A DNA stretch of 64,000 nt, from assembly GCA_023627715.1 (NCBI GenBank), contig JAMAHW010000070.1, positions 124,001 through 188,000 of the forward strand, read 5' to 3'. This DNA comes from Periconia sp. R9002. Taxonomy: Eukaryota > Ascomycota > Dothideomycetes > Pleosporales > Periconiaceae. Below the pieces are notes generated by a model. That model was not told the origin of the DNA. It saw nothing but the letters and a program-made list of their open reading frames with translations, and did not search any database. Position 1 is the stretch's first letter. Every line of letters starts with the position of its first letter. This document shows, one piece after another, positions 42,681 to 54,900 of this stretch. Position numbers and translations under genes: made by a program.

Positions 42681-43854
42681 TCACCCAACCCTCCTCCCAT
42701 CAATCAGACTCAACGTCCTTGTAACCGTACTCGTCACCTGCACAACCCCCGTCGTCGTCACGCTCGCCGTCTTGGTGGTCCCCGCGGGGACAGTGCCCAG
42801 GTAGCAGAAGCACGCCGACGAGATTTTCACCGGGTCGCTGATGCCGAGCGAGATGGTGATGCCGAGTTGGCGTTTGTCCTCCGCGGCGGCCGCCTTGCGG
42901 ACGGGGAGTTCTTTGGGGCAGGCCACGTCGTAGAAGGTGTAGGGGGACATGGGGTTCGGGTTGGTGTTGGATGTGCTGTTTTTTCGTATGAGTAACTTAA
43001 CATTGAAGTAGGCTATGGTTTTGAAAGGGGGTGGGTTCGGGAGGGATAGGAGTGTAAACAATTTATTTTGAGGACTGTGATTCATTCGTTGTTTCGAATA
43101 AGGAGAAGAGGACTTACGCATCGACGTTGAAAAGCATGCAGTTTGCCTCGCCGTAGCCGAAACTCTTGCATTGCGAGTCGGCTTTGCAAGCCGCGCTGCA
43201 CGCCGCGAACGTGTTCTTCGTCCCCGAGGAATCAAAGTAGTACGCTGCCGTGTCCTTGGTGTAGCCGACGAGGCCGCATCCAGCGGTAGGGGAACTACAT
43301 CAATGTCAGTTGGGCCAGAAAACCAAGCGCTAAATACCCATCGTTTTTAGAGAAAGGGATGGATACGTACGGGCTCGGTGAAGGCGATGTGGGCGAAGTT
43401 GGGGGTTTGGGCGTCGTCGTTGGCGAAGTCGGTGGCTTTGGTGTCGTCGTTGGTGTCGTCGTCGGTTTCGGGCTTCCCGTGATGGTGGTATAGATGGTTG
43501 TCACGACGGTGCTTGTCGAGCCTTTGCTGATGGTCGACGTCACCGTCAGGGTCCCGGATACTAGGATGCTGCTGCAGAAGCGGTTGGCTTCGTTGGGGTG
43601 TCCGTCGAACGAGTCCAGGCCGCATTTTCCTACTGTCTCTACGTCAGTCGAGCTCGTTCTGTTTTCTGGTGGGTGTGGATGTATGGCTGAAGGTGAAAAG
43701 AGGCCATTGGAATGATTGGAATCTTACAGTCTCCAGTCTGTGCAGGCTCCGCCGGCTGTGTAGTGGTAGGTCGTCCAGGGCGCTGCCTGGCCTCAATCAC
43801 ACGGGCACTGACGCTTGCGGCAAACGCCACAGCGAGAAGAAGACTCGATCTCAT
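42681..43854 (-). CDS. Secreted Thr/Pro-rich (mucin-like) protein with apple-like domain
   Basis: Four predicted exons: 43854-43728, 43632-43371, 43294-43118 and 42975-42681 (introns 95, 76 and 142 nt), 286 residues. A signal peptide (MRSSLLLAVAFAASVSA) is followed by a short Arg/Pro/Thr linker and a Cys-containing segment (KCGLDSFDGHPNEANRFC). A mucin-like stretch comes next, with PTTTPTTTPKPPTSP repeats likely to be O-glycosylated. Then CGLVGYTKDTAAYYF with AACSAACKADSQCKSFGYG and CMLF, the cysteine pattern of PAN/apple-like modules common in fungal extracellular proteins. A further cysteine-containing C-terminal part has VACPKEL and ACFCYLG. There is no clear GPI signal. It probably acts in the wall or at the host/substrate interface; binding partner unknown. 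Confidence 0.75.
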
Positions 43855-44849
43855 GATGTTTGAGATTGCTTAGTGACCCTTTCTCTCCACGATCGAGCAC
43901 GGTAATTGCAAAGCAAGATGTAGCACCCGAAAAGAGGGAATCGTCTTTTTTTATAACTACCTCGATACGCCACGCACGAGCGGCACCCCAGTGCGGCTAC
44001 AGAATCTTTCGGGGCAACTGAGGCCAAAAAATTATCGAATGCAATATAACAATAGATGAAAAAAAGGCCCTTGCAGTCGCAGCAGCATGCCGGTAGCATT
44101 CGCTCTCGAAAGAAACCAGGCTATGCGAGTACCAGGAAGGACGCGGACCGAATCGCAAAGCCATGTAGCTCCCATTCTCCTTCTCCACAACCTACCTACC
44201 TACCTAAATCGCCCTTGTCACTTGCGGAGAAGTCTTGCTAGTTCATTGCCAAAGCAGCCGTAGCTGGCGTTCTAGCCACGCAGTAGCAGGCCCATTGCGG
44301 CGGCAATACGAGGCATCGAGAACAATAACCGCTCGGGGCCAGCCAAAGACAATCAATGGTTTGCGTACAGCACGAGAATATCCAAATTGATAATAAAGAG
44401 CAACACGGTTCGGAAATTCTAGCTAACCCCAGTCCGGGACCCCCCCGCACAAACCCGCGTGCTCGGCTGATATTAACCTGCAAAAATGCTAAAAATAAAG
44501 AAAAATCCATGTTATGTCCCTTGAACTCAGCCCCTGCCTGCAGACGAAATAGAGCTCGGTGGACCGTTTTTCAGGAAAGAATCGTGCGTAAAAGGAATGT
44601 GTAATGAATGGTCTAGAATCGAAAATCATACTGGCGTGGGTGAAAGGTACGACTCCAATGCTTGTCGAAATGCAGTTCGGCACAGTACCTGTTGATCATA
44701 GAGGGGGCTTACGTCTGCATCTATGCGCTTCGTATCGGCTATGTGCAGATTGACTTGGCACCTCTTTGCTCACACGTGTGCAACCTCCAGATGATGTGTC
44801 GCGGAGCAACGCTGGCAGTTGGAAGATGCAACCTGGGAGACCGCCACTA
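43855..44849. other. Intergenic, no gene seen
   Basis: 995 bp. It includes the promoter of the secreted-protein gene, a CTACCTACCTACCTA tract near 44190 and otherwise unremarkable sequence. Confidence 0.6.
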
Positions 44850-45680
44850 CTACTCTTCCCTCCTCACAGTGAAATGAAGCCATCCCATGCCGGGACCAGG
44901 GTGTTGTGACGCATGCTCCTGCACGTCGGTGATGGTAACCTGCACATTGAATGTGACTCCAATCTCTTTCCCTAGATCTGCCCACATGTTCCTAAAGCTC
45001 TCGGGACTTTGCTGGAAGATCTTGTTGGTGGGATCAAACGCATGTGGTGACTCTCCCGCTTTGACAGCCCCCGCCTGCCGTCCCAGCAGCATTGATCCTT
45101 TTTTGGGTGTCAAGAGAGCGGCAACCGCCTTGGAGGCAGCGTACTGTCTCTCATAATCAAACAGATGAAAAAAGGCCGCCGCGTATATTATGTCAAACGT
45201 TCCCTTGAATTCTGAGAGTGCCGAAGCTTCATCAAAGATATCGGCGGTCAGAAACTTGGCTTTCAGCCGATCCCGGTCCCCAAAAAGCTTGTACCCAAGC
45301 TCCAGGAAGTCCTCTTTCAGATCACACCCATAGATACTGTCCGATGGAGCGCCGTCCACCACCAGCTTGCGAATCTCTTGACCAAAACAGCATCCCAGAT
45401 CTAGGAATCGCTGCCCTTGGCCCACACGGTCCAGGACCTCTCCATAAACATCGGAATTGGACAATCCAAGATCGAGGAAACGGAATTTGCCGATGCATGG
45501 GTACGGATAGATGTCCCAGGATTCGTTGCGTACTTGGACGATGTGATCCACGACTTTGTCGGCCGGGATGTTGCTATATGTCTCGAAGAGATGGCGGGCC
45601 GCCGGCGTGAGATATTCATCTGGAGGCTGCTCCAGGTACCACTTAACGTTTTTGTCGGATATTGCAGCGTTCGAAGACAT
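44850..45680 (-). CDS. Class I SAM-dependent methyltransferase
   Basis: 276 residues, intronless. Motif I is RFLDLGCCFGQEIRKL (91-106), a variant of the glycine-rich SAM loop with CC in place of GG. It is followed by the acidic end of strand 2 (IYGCDLKEDFLELG, Asp120), a motif II/III-like LTADIFDE, and FDIIYAAAFFHLFDYERQ, where the His may take part in the active site. The N-terminus (KNVKWYLEQPPDEYLTPAARHLFETYS) matches fungal methyltransferases that often lie in secondary-metabolite gene clusters. No polyketide or peptide synthetase is in this window, so the substrate is unknown and cluster membership is unsupported. Confidence 0.85.
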   Translation of the reverse strand: MSSNAAISDKNVKWYLEQPPDEYLTPAARHLFETYSNIPADKVVDHIVQVRNESWDIYPYPCIGKFRFLDLGLSNSDVYGEVLDRVGQGQRFLDLGCCFGQEIRKLVVDGAPSDSIYGCDLKEDFLELGYKLFGDRDRLKAKFLTADIFDEASALSEFKGTFDIIYAAAFFHLFDYERQYAASKAVAALLTPKKGSMLLGRQAGAVKAGESPHAFDPTNKIFQQSPESFRNMWADLGKEIGVTFNVQVTITDVQEHASQHPGPGMGWLHFTVRREE

Positions 45681-47467
45681 TATGATGGAACGGCGCTGTT
45701 AAGTCACCGCAGACAAGTGCGATATTCTGGAAACAAATGCGAGTGACATGTCAAGAGACGGATTATAGCTCACTATAAGACTGGACCAATACGGAGGACT
45801 ATTATGGTTGCCTGCGCCATAGTAGTGGCCTGCTGCCTGCTCGGTATCGGGTATAGGTAATAGGTCCGCAGCGCTAGCCTTGCTAGAACAACGCGCCAGT
45901 CTGATATGTTGGTCGGGAGCCCGAAACACCGAGCTGTTTGCACATGTTGTTGAGGACGTGTCCTTAGAAACAAGTTGGCGGAACAAGGCGAACTTATGAT
46001 ACCGTAGGTTCTTACCAATAAGAAAAAGGCAACAGACCAGGCGTAGTAAGCCGATTTGAAGAGGTTAGCGATCTCGGGCAGCTAATCAGAGGAAGCTAGC
46101 TCCTCACCATAAGGAGTTAGAACGTGATCCGTGGTCATATTCTAGGCTTACCCGTTTAGTATTGGAAGTCTAGAATCCGGAGATCAATACCAAACACGCG
46201 AGCTCGGGCGTACGAAAAATATAGAAATCGAAGCGAGTTGCCTATGTAAATGGGAATATGAATGATATCATTGCACAGAAAAACAAGTACTTGCGGTATC
46301 GACGCAGCACAAAAACGTGCTCAGACCGATCTGCACACAACTCAAGTGCTATCACACCCTCAAACTACTTGATTCATATCGAGCGCTACCATCTCGTACC
46401 ATTCTATTCACATCAATTACAGCACATTCTCCTCTGGGGAAGACGTCTCTAGATGATACATTTCGCCTATTTTGCTTACTGTTCAGCTTCATGCACCAGC
46501 CTAAGACGTACAAAGCATTGGTTTACCCTTCCTTATAAGATAACTTTTAAATTGACTTAACGGATAAGGGACGACTTGGTGGCTTTTCATTGGCCACGCA
46601 GTAATTGAACCTGAAAGGCGGGTCAGCCTATTACACGAAGTGCAGTCTAGGAGAACGGGCATCATTATCTTCCGTTAAACAGAATGGTCGAAGGGCGTAA
46701 ATGGCTGCCAACTGAACAACATTCGGGACGTGAGCCTACCAGCTTCCAATCAACAGCACCTTCCAACACAGGCGATGGACCGATATTCGAGAGTGAAACG
46801 TTGCATAAAACCCCTTTTCTGAGAAGTACCCGAACACGATAGTAAGGAATCATGATCATTCTTTATCCCAGTGTCAAACATGTGGTTAACCCCACTAATG
46901 GCGGAAGGATGTTTGCGCCCCAGAGATGAAATAACAAATTTGGCACTTGCTGCAGATATCAATTGACGTACATCTGTTTCTGAGTGTTGGAGTTGAAGAG
47001 AGAATAGGTTCAGATTTACCGCAATAGAATGGAAGCTAAACAATCCTTGCATATGGCGACTCTACGCTAACATCAAATAACAGAATGATTTACGGATCAT
47101 CTTGCCCTCTTATCCCAAATTCTGTAAGAGCGGGTTCTTGGTAAAACACCATACGTCATAGAAAGAGAAGAAGATATAGCTTTGGAGCTTTTTCGGCGCT
47201 TTTACCAGTTTACGGTCGCTAAGATCATAAAGATGGGTAGCAAAGTGGATGGGAGGATGGGTGCGTTCCATAGTGTTGTGGCTATTGCGAGTTTAATTAG
47301 GCCTCCGGGAGGTGTTGTGCTTCTTACGAACGGCGGAAAGACGAAAGAAGATTGCAACGAGTTGTTCGTAAAGAACAAAAATATACCAGCCTCCACAATG
47401 GCAGCTTTTCTTGCAATAAAGGTATGTTTATAAATGGAGTGGAGATGTGAGCGATCTTACCCAACAC
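45681..47467. other. Gene-poor spacer with doubtful ORFs
   Basis: 1.79 kb. A plus-strand frame at 47182-47433 (83 codons, a GTATGT donor-like site near its end) and a minus-strand frame at 46750-47052 look partly protein-like but have no recognisable family or gene structure. I leave both uncalled. They could be exons or relics. Confidence 0.45.
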
Positions 47468-48541
47468 TTATTTCAACTCAGTACAATGTCCCCGTATCGC
47501 AACCCTCTCCTCTTCCAACAAAGTAATACCAAACCATTCCTCGAGAGCCTTTACTCTCTCCGTTTCTGTTTCACACTCCTGTACAACCCGAGTTTTACCA
47601 CCCAAGTTCTCCTTGATAGTACCATTTATCAGCATCCGCTTCCCATAAATCTCTTCCTCGCCATTTTCACCATCTCCCTCCTTCAATCTCCTCAAGAACT
47701 TCACAATTATCATGCGATACGTCTGGAATGACTCGGGGGAGCTCCCGGTATACCAATTCATTACCTCGAAATCATCTTTTCAATTGTATTAGCCAAAAAT
47801 AGGAGACTGACCTGATTGAGATAGAACTATTAATACATACCGTGAACGAATTCAAGTTCGGGAAATGCGTAGAAGGAGTTCCACGGTTTGTCTTCGCCAT
47901 TTCGGTACTGATAGAACCACACCTTTGCTTGTTCGCTCTTAACAGTGGCCTCTGGCATATGGTCGTGCAGGAGCCTGATTTCCTGCGGGCCGAGGTTGGG
48001 GATCGCGAATCCGGAGATCATGGGAACCGGCTTTGTAGCGCCATCACCACCAAAACCGACGTCCGACATATATCTTTCTCCATTGGGAAGTGTGATGATG
48101 TTGACAATGTGTCTCCTAGGGAAATGTCAGATTGCGGGCTCACGAGTTTAAGAATGAGAAGCAGATTTACCAGCCTGTATATGGTCCTTTGGGTACACCA
48201 TCTTCTCGAAATCGAATTCGTACACCTGCGGTATATGCGTTGAAACCTAAGCCCTTCAGGACGTGGTTGAACAGGATGCTGTTTTCCATGCAATATCCAC
48301 CCCTATTACGATTCCAATTGATGAATTTGTCGTATGCATCCAGCGGCTTGATGGAGATTTTGCGACCCGCAGAGTAGTGGAGTTGGAGGTTTTCGTACGG
48401 AAATGTCGAGATGGTATGGACATGCAAGGACGTTAAGAAGGCTATATCAGGCTTTGGATGGTTTTCCGGATGGTATTTGGCTGGAAGTCCGATTTTTTGA
48501 ACGAACTTTGATAATTCATCGGGGCTTAAAACAGATGCCAT
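47468..48541 (-). CDS. Arylamine N-acetyltransferase (NAT)
   Basis: Three predicted exons: 48541-48171, 48115-47841 and 47775-47468 (introns 55 and 65 nt), 317 residues. The catalytic triad is complete: Cys84 in RNRGGYCMENS, His126 in TGWRHIVNI (formed across the first splice) and Asp142 in ERYMSDVGFGGDG. The FPYENLQLHYSAG and FNHVLKGLGF segments fit the NAT fold. The C-terminal domain (DDFEVMNWYTGSSPESF then a charged region) is normal for fungal NATs. These transfer acetyl, propionyl or malonyl groups from CoA to arylamines; in Fusarium a NAT detoxifies plant benzoxazolinone breakdown products. The donor and substrate here are not predictable. It lies in a gene-poor segment. Confidence 0.93.
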
Positions 48542-50776
48542 GATGAAAGTCTGTGTGTGGAGTTTTTGGTTAAGACAAAATTCGTATACACACTTTCTAA
48601 TTGATAATTGTTCAAGTCTAATAATGAGTCCTCGTCGAGTGTCAAGATTTTCACGCTTTTCCGTAGGCGCATAAGCATAGGATTAAGAGTACATATCCGC
48701 ATCTCGTTTGACTCATACAATTTCTTAAACCGGACGCTCGCAGGGGTTATGAGGAATGACGCTATCACCAATTCGAACCAATCACGAACAGGTTACGTGC
48801 AACAATAAATAAGAGAAAGTGATAGGAATATTTTTGGCCGGTTGTCTGAATTCAGTAAAGATTACAAACAACTGGGGTAATATATAGGGGTTCCCACTCT
48901 TTTGTGGGTTGGTATGTATAAGCCTAGTTCGCGATCTTGTAGTTGGTGAAAGTCATGTGATAGAAGAAATATAATTAAATGAATTCGAAAACTCGGGCCT
49001 CAACGATGTTGACATGAATTGCCCAATTATTGCGTCTGAAGGTGATGATGAAGTCTTTTCCAGTATGGGGGCCACTTTCTAGCGTCGATAATTCTAGCTT
49101 GAGTTTTGTAGCCTTTACTGACTACATTATCAGAGTAAGCACGGTTTGACTACTACATCTAAAATGTCAGTCAGCTTGTGTACAACATGCAACATTCAAG
49201 TCCCTCGCTGCTGAACCTCAGATGTCTCAGCCTAAAGTGAGAACGTCAAACTCGTACAAGCGAGCGAGGACAAAGGTCGAATGTTGTGCCAAATCTTCTC
49301 ACTACCAACGTGAGGATCATTGCAACGGGCTAATGTCAAGCCAAATTCCGCTTCCACGACGAATATTTACGGAATACGGGTAACTCGCGAAAATGTTCGC
49401 TCGCCTACCTGAAGTTTCAACAGTGTGGAATCATGTCCGTTGACCCTCGATCGCAATATTTGGCTTCAGGATTTTTCCGATGATTCAAAAGGCGATCCTC
49501 CCACCTGCTGGCGCACTCCAAGGCTCCGATCTTCGGTCTTCGCTCGATGCTGCATCGAAAATTTGCTCCAAGAATAGTCTTGAAACACAATGGCATTATA
49601 TAGATGCTGTGTAAGCGCCTTCTCGTATTCTGAGCACTTGAGTGTTGATACCCCAAGAGTTTGTGAATGAGATTACGCATCAATATGGTACCGTCCCACC
49701 GCCTAGAAGATACTGACAGTTCGATTTCCACCAGCCTCCTTGCAACACGCGAAACACCGTCAACATCTCGTGCTTCGGCCCCACCGCCCGCGCTCCTTTC
49801 AGCTACATTGGGCCAAGCCGATCTAAGAACAAGTTTCCCATTTACAACCGCAGACGACAGAGGGGTGTTACATCGGGACACTGATATCAGGAGATTAGTG
49901 TAGTAAATTACAATCGACTAATTGTATAACGCGGAGGACGTCTAAATCCTGATTTGCATACAAATGCAATCAATCCGACGCAAACACCCCTCTATATTTG
50001 TGCTTCGTCAGGATGAGCAAGATTAGCTACGCACACTTTTAATCCAGAAAAACCCTGAAGAGGTCGTAAGAGGATTAAAAAAAATATCACAATTCATTTC
50101 CTGTCAGGAAGACCAATTAGATTGTCGATTCAATGCTTTTCTTCGTTAATGTAGCTATCATATCAATGATGTATGTACTAGGAGAGGCTGGTTTGGAGGA
50201 CACGACGTCGAGAGATAGTCTGATTTCTCTTGTATTGCAAGTCGTACGACTATATTCTCTTGCTTGAGGTTGTTGAAAGCAATCAATACCCTATCAACTG
50301 TCTGCATGTGGTGGCTTATAATCACGTGAAGAAATGGAGCTAATGTTGATACGACGGACTCACCGCTCCGTCGCAAAAGCAAGCTAGTAGTCATGTACTA
50401 CTACATCATCGTAGCAGATGACCAAATCTCAACCTTTGATAGTTCATGTTCCTTCAGGTCGATTCTTACTTTTGACCTTTCACTCAATATTCTTGTCAGC
50501 CATAGTAACAGATGCTCCCTGCAGAAGCCACCGCAAGTTCTCAAGATCCTAAGTACACGTATTACGCATTAGAACTCAGAGTTCCACTTCATGTAAATCT
50601 TCCAAGCATCAAAGACATAAAAGCTGGAAACGGAGAGGTTCAAGGTGCGGGGGCCCATCCCTAGAGGATCACAAACTAGGCCCAAAGGCGTTAGTCATCA
50701 ACATCATCCTCCAACTTCTCCACAACTCCACATTAACCCCAGATCCACTTGATGTCTTATCGAGCCGCCCCTAAAA
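48542..50776. other. Gene-poor spacer
   Basis: 2.24 kb with no credible gene. It is AT-rich at 48,800-49,200, and there is a short inverted repeat (TTGCAT...ATGCAA) near 49,960. An ATCACGTG lies at 50321-50328, about 450 bp upstream of the bZIP gene. Confidence 0.55.
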
Positions 50777-51793
50777 ATGGCTTCTACGTCGCCCGAGACC
50801 ACTACGTCGCCAGCGAGCGCTGGTAACAGCCGATCCTCTCTCCCAGAACTTGAAAACCTAGAACGTAAACGCGCCCGGGACAGGAAGAGCCAGAAGGCCA
50901 TGCGCGAGCGTACCAAATGGAATATCCAAAGCCTCACCCACCAAGTCGAGCAACTCACTCAGGCACTGTCTATAGAGACTCGCGAGAAAAATGAGCTGTA
51001 CAACCGCTTTTTGGCTGTTTCCGAAGAGAACGACCACCTCAGAGTCCAGAAAGCCGCACTCCAACTACGCCTTCTAGGGAATGGACAGTCACCTCCAGAC
51101 TCTGCATCTTCATTAACTCCAACGGCTCTCTACGAAACAATCCCACTCAATACCGCTCCAACCTGCATATCAGACCAAATCCTCCAAACATTCGTCAAGA
51201 GTCGGTGGGAAGCCCATGCTATGCAGTCCGCGGGCAGAATCCCAGCCTATCCAGACGTTCCAGACCTGTCAGCATTACTGGATAACCGGCCCAACAGGGT
51301 GGTCGAAGAGACGAGCTCAGTCGTGGGGGATATCGTGCGAAGTTACAGCGAGATCGACACTTTGCCCAAACAAGTTGCTGTGCACTACATCATGTACTCC
51401 CTGATGAAGTGGCAGGTTTTGCGAACCAAGGCGGCCTATGAGGCTGTACCAGAATGGCTGCGACCGGAGCCTATCCAGTTGAGACAGCCTCACGCGGGTT
51501 GGATCGACAGGATACCTTGGCCCAAGATGCGCGTCTATTTGATCGAACATCCGGAGATCAAGTTTGACGATTTCGTAGCGGCATACTCCTCCTCATTCTA
51601 TATTGACTGGCAGTACGATCCAAAACACGTCATCATCACCACGCATAGAAACGGCACCGACAGAGTGGTCATCAATCCAATATACGAAGAGCATATAAAA
51701 CAGCTCAAGAGTTGGAGTGTGCAGGGCATATTCCGCAGGAGGTTCCCTGAGATGGCCGAGATTGTCGATAGCTACGCAAAGTCTGACAAGTGA
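50777..51793 (+). CDS. bZIP transcription factor, DUF3425 family
   Basis: 338 residues as an unspliced frame. The basic region (RKRARDRKSQKAMRERTKW, about 30-48) is followed by heptad-like helix to about residue 100 (SLTHQVEQLTQAL through ENDHLRVQKAALQLRLL). The C-terminal part is the DUF3425 domain common to fungal bZIP regulators, with HYIMYSLMKWQVLRT, PEWLRP and WIDRIPWPKMR. The stop codon TGA (51791-51793) lies inside a good donor GTGAGT at 51790. Splicing 51790-51845 (56 nt) would replace the end with VGSVENMLNPLPLPHYPI and stop at 51903 (356 residues). Which form is used is unknown. It is a DNA-binding regulator with unknown targets. Confidence 0.85.
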   Translation: MASTSPETTTSPASAGNSRSSLPELENLERKRARDRKSQKAMRERTKWNIQSLTHQVEQLTQALSIETREKNELYNRFLAVSEENDHLRVQKAALQLRLLGNGQSPPDSASSLTPTALYETIPLNTAPTCISDQILQTFVKSRWEAHAMQSAGRIPAYPDVPDLSALLDNRPNRVVEETSSVVGDIVRSYSEIDTLPKQVAVHYIMYSLMKWQVLRTKAAYEAVPEWLRPEPIQLRQPHAGWIDRIPWPKMRVYLIEHPEIKFDDFVAAYSSSFYIDWQYDPKHVIITTHRNGTDRVVINPIYEEHIKQLKSWSVQGIFRRRFPEMAEIVDSYAKSDK

Positions 51794-51903
51794 GTCTGAA
51801 GCAAGACCCAGCATGCATGAGTGCACGTACTGACCTATGTAGAAGTGTCGGGTCTGTCGAGAACATGCTCAATCCGCTACCCTTGCCCCATTACCCCATT
51901 TGA

Positions 51904-54900
51904 GGGTTCGATGTTTTCCCACGAAGGCCTTCGTCCCAGAGCAGAGGAATCAAGGATACGGCGCTTCTCATTGCAGAGTTGTCACGATAAATCTTAAGAA
52001 GTAAATGATCAAATAACCCGAAGTTTTCGATAACAATTCATAGATGGATCAAGGGCTTGCATCCTTGCCTTGATCTTCGGTTCCCCCGAATAAATGAGAA
52101 TACCCAGCGTACTCAGGTTCTTCCTTTACAGAAGATCAAACCATAGTTATCCTCAGTCCTTCTAAAAATGACACGCATCGGTGTCCATATCCGTAAGAAA
52201 GAGCGGCAAACAACTTTCACATCGATGTATCAAGATTAATATAAAGAGAGGAATTGGGCTTTTCATTCATGCTCAGGAAGCTGAAGTAGGTTGCAATCCT
52301 CATGTCCTGAAGCAAAGGACTTTATAATTCTGCTTTAACAGGGGGCGCGGTGAAGGGTAGAAACTATGGCGAGGACGCAGACATTGCCATTTCGTAGTCT
52401 GCAGCGTTGTTTTGAAGAACTGCGTAGAAGGCCATTCCAGAGGAAGGCGAATTTTGGATGGGAAGGAAGCAAATCAGTGTTAGATCAACGCTCGCAGCAA
52501 TTGCGTTTTGATGTGTTCAATTTGTTCTTTCTTTTCAGCCCCGTAAACACTGAACCACGCCAGTCGACAGACACCTCGAGACATTGCGAGCAGTACGGCA
52601 ATTTTCGGGAACTCTTCCAAATACCGAAATCCCAACTAGTCGGCGAAGTAAAATGGATGATACCCTACAAGAAAATTCGTCGTGATCAAGGGGGTCCAAT
52701 GGTAGCCATACATATCCGAAGTCAGAAGAACCATCCGTTTCAGCTTGGACAACAATCAAATCACCACAATATTGCCAAGAGCTCAAGTACACTATGACCG
52801 CATACTTCCTTTCACATGTCCCACTTATTACGTTCACATTCTCGCTTTTCATCCCCACAAACGAAGAATCGACAAGATTCTTGTTCTACCTTAAAAAAAC
52901 CATGACATACGACAGCGAGTACGATCCCTTCCACGCAACGCCCCAGCCGCATTGGTAATCGGCGATCTCGACCGCGGGCATAGCCTCAATCCAGGTTACA
53001 CCGAGGACATGCTTCAGGATTGGGAAGAAAAGAAGATCATACGACTTTCTTCCCGGCGCCACGAGGCGTCTAGCGCGGCAATCTCCATATGTCACAACAC
53101 GAGCGAGGATCGGTAATCTCCATCGCGAACGCTCGTTGCCAAGCCTTTTTCCGCGACTCGGTCCGTAGACTGACGTGTAGGTACCCGATTTTGGGACGTT
53201 GAGTTAAGCTTTACGGACACACGAACGCTAAAGTAGGAACGGTGAAGGAGGATGTAGAAAGGGAGGGAGGATATTCGGGCCTTCTTTTCTCAACGCTCAG
53301 CGTGGGTTCGTTGGAATGTGTGTGTGTGAATGTATGTGCCGGTGGGAGAACGGAGGCGGAAACTGTCAACATGTTAGACCGCATGCATGAGCCGTTGAGG
53401 TACCGTGGACCCTCCCGACTAGGCGTTCGATGACATCGTGATATTTTCTTTTTTGCCTTTGGCCCGGTCATGCCGATGATGCCGATGATGATGCTCTTAC
53501 ATACAGCCTCTGAGTCCTTGTAACACCATGCGGGCACGCGCGTGGGACGGCACTGGCGTATTCTGGTCGCGTGGGGAAAAACGGGATAGTCGTGGTAGTC
53601 ATTCTCCACACTCCTGACGGGTGCTTTCCATCAGGGGATTCCTGGTGTCGGAGGTTGGTCTATTTCCGGTCGTTCTTTCTTCCTCCCCAGTTCACGATGG
53701 TCATGCAACGGCGCCACTGACTTGACTTGAGTCATGGAGCCGACAAATCGGACCCTCGGAGGATCTGATGGTGGTTGGCCTCACAGTAGTCGTTGATGGA
53801 TTGATCCATGCAATGCATGGTCTCGTTGGATTCCAGAGTGCGTTTTGAATAACGATGGGTTCAATCCACGAGGGCGGTTGCTCTATTCAGGAGTCAATAA
53901 TGCTTGTTATCCCAGCCGTTCTTGGCCTATTTACCCTCTGCTCCTTCCTGAATGAACATGCCAAGACGACTGGACACCGAGTTCACCCTATGAAAATTTG
54001 GCAAGACTGGAGGACCAGGACAACTAATTTTAGAAAAATAGAGTCTTTCGATCCTCATCCGCGCGTGGTCGAGTCATCCATCTACTGTCAATGTGTAACG
54101 AACTTGCAGCCAGTTGAGCAACGAGCCGTAATTGTCCTCACGCCACCAGCCCATGCGATCTCCAAACTCCAGCGGCGCACCCGCAGGATCGGAAGGGCAC
54201 CTGTGTAACGTTTGATGAGTAGCCGAACTTGGGGGCCGGCTGAATTGGGGATGGATCGCCAGTCCATCACATCACCACCATCAACATGCGTCACGAAACG
54301 TGATTGCTCCTATACTTTCGCCTCATTGTTTCGTGTAGAAGTCAATGGATTTAATGCGAACTGGTTGCCGTTGCTGATGCATATACACGTGCTGTATTAG
54401 TACTAGACGTGGACGCCACAATGTCGGAGGCCGGCCAGACTTTTAAAGATCTGTTTCGAGTGAGACACCGACATCGCAAGGTCGGAGTGTACTTAGGAAT
54501 TCATAGACATCGTATACGGTACTGCCATGCCTTCGAAGAGGGGAGAAAAGGGATATCATTTGTCTCGAAAGACGGTGTCACAATAGCATACTAAAAAAGA
54601 GCATTGCGGAGTATCTATTCCAGCAACTTGGGTTGCCTCCTCGTAGCTCCTACGGCTGACACATGAACGACGATCCCACGCACGCTCTTTTTGACGTTTT
54701 GGTGTAAACACCGTGCGGTGTCACCTAACCTCCCAGGTCCCCGGGAAACAAGAGGATGCAGATAATCCAAGCAAAATGTCAATTGAACGAGTAGACCGAG
54801 ATAACAACCACCGATGCAGTCACCACCACCACCACGATAATGTCGTGTCATACACGGATTCCACACCTCCGGATACGACACCGGTAGCTTACGACCGTCT

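Noticed and set aside
44850..51903. Secondary-metabolite cluster around the methyltransferase, NAT and bZIP genes
   Set aside because: No polyketide, peptide or terpene synthase, oxidoreductase or transporter lies nearby, and the genes are separated by large spacers.
52366..52797. 143-codon plus-strand frame in the large spacer
   Set aside because: No domain, no gene structure, a competing antisense frame; left as unassigned spacer.
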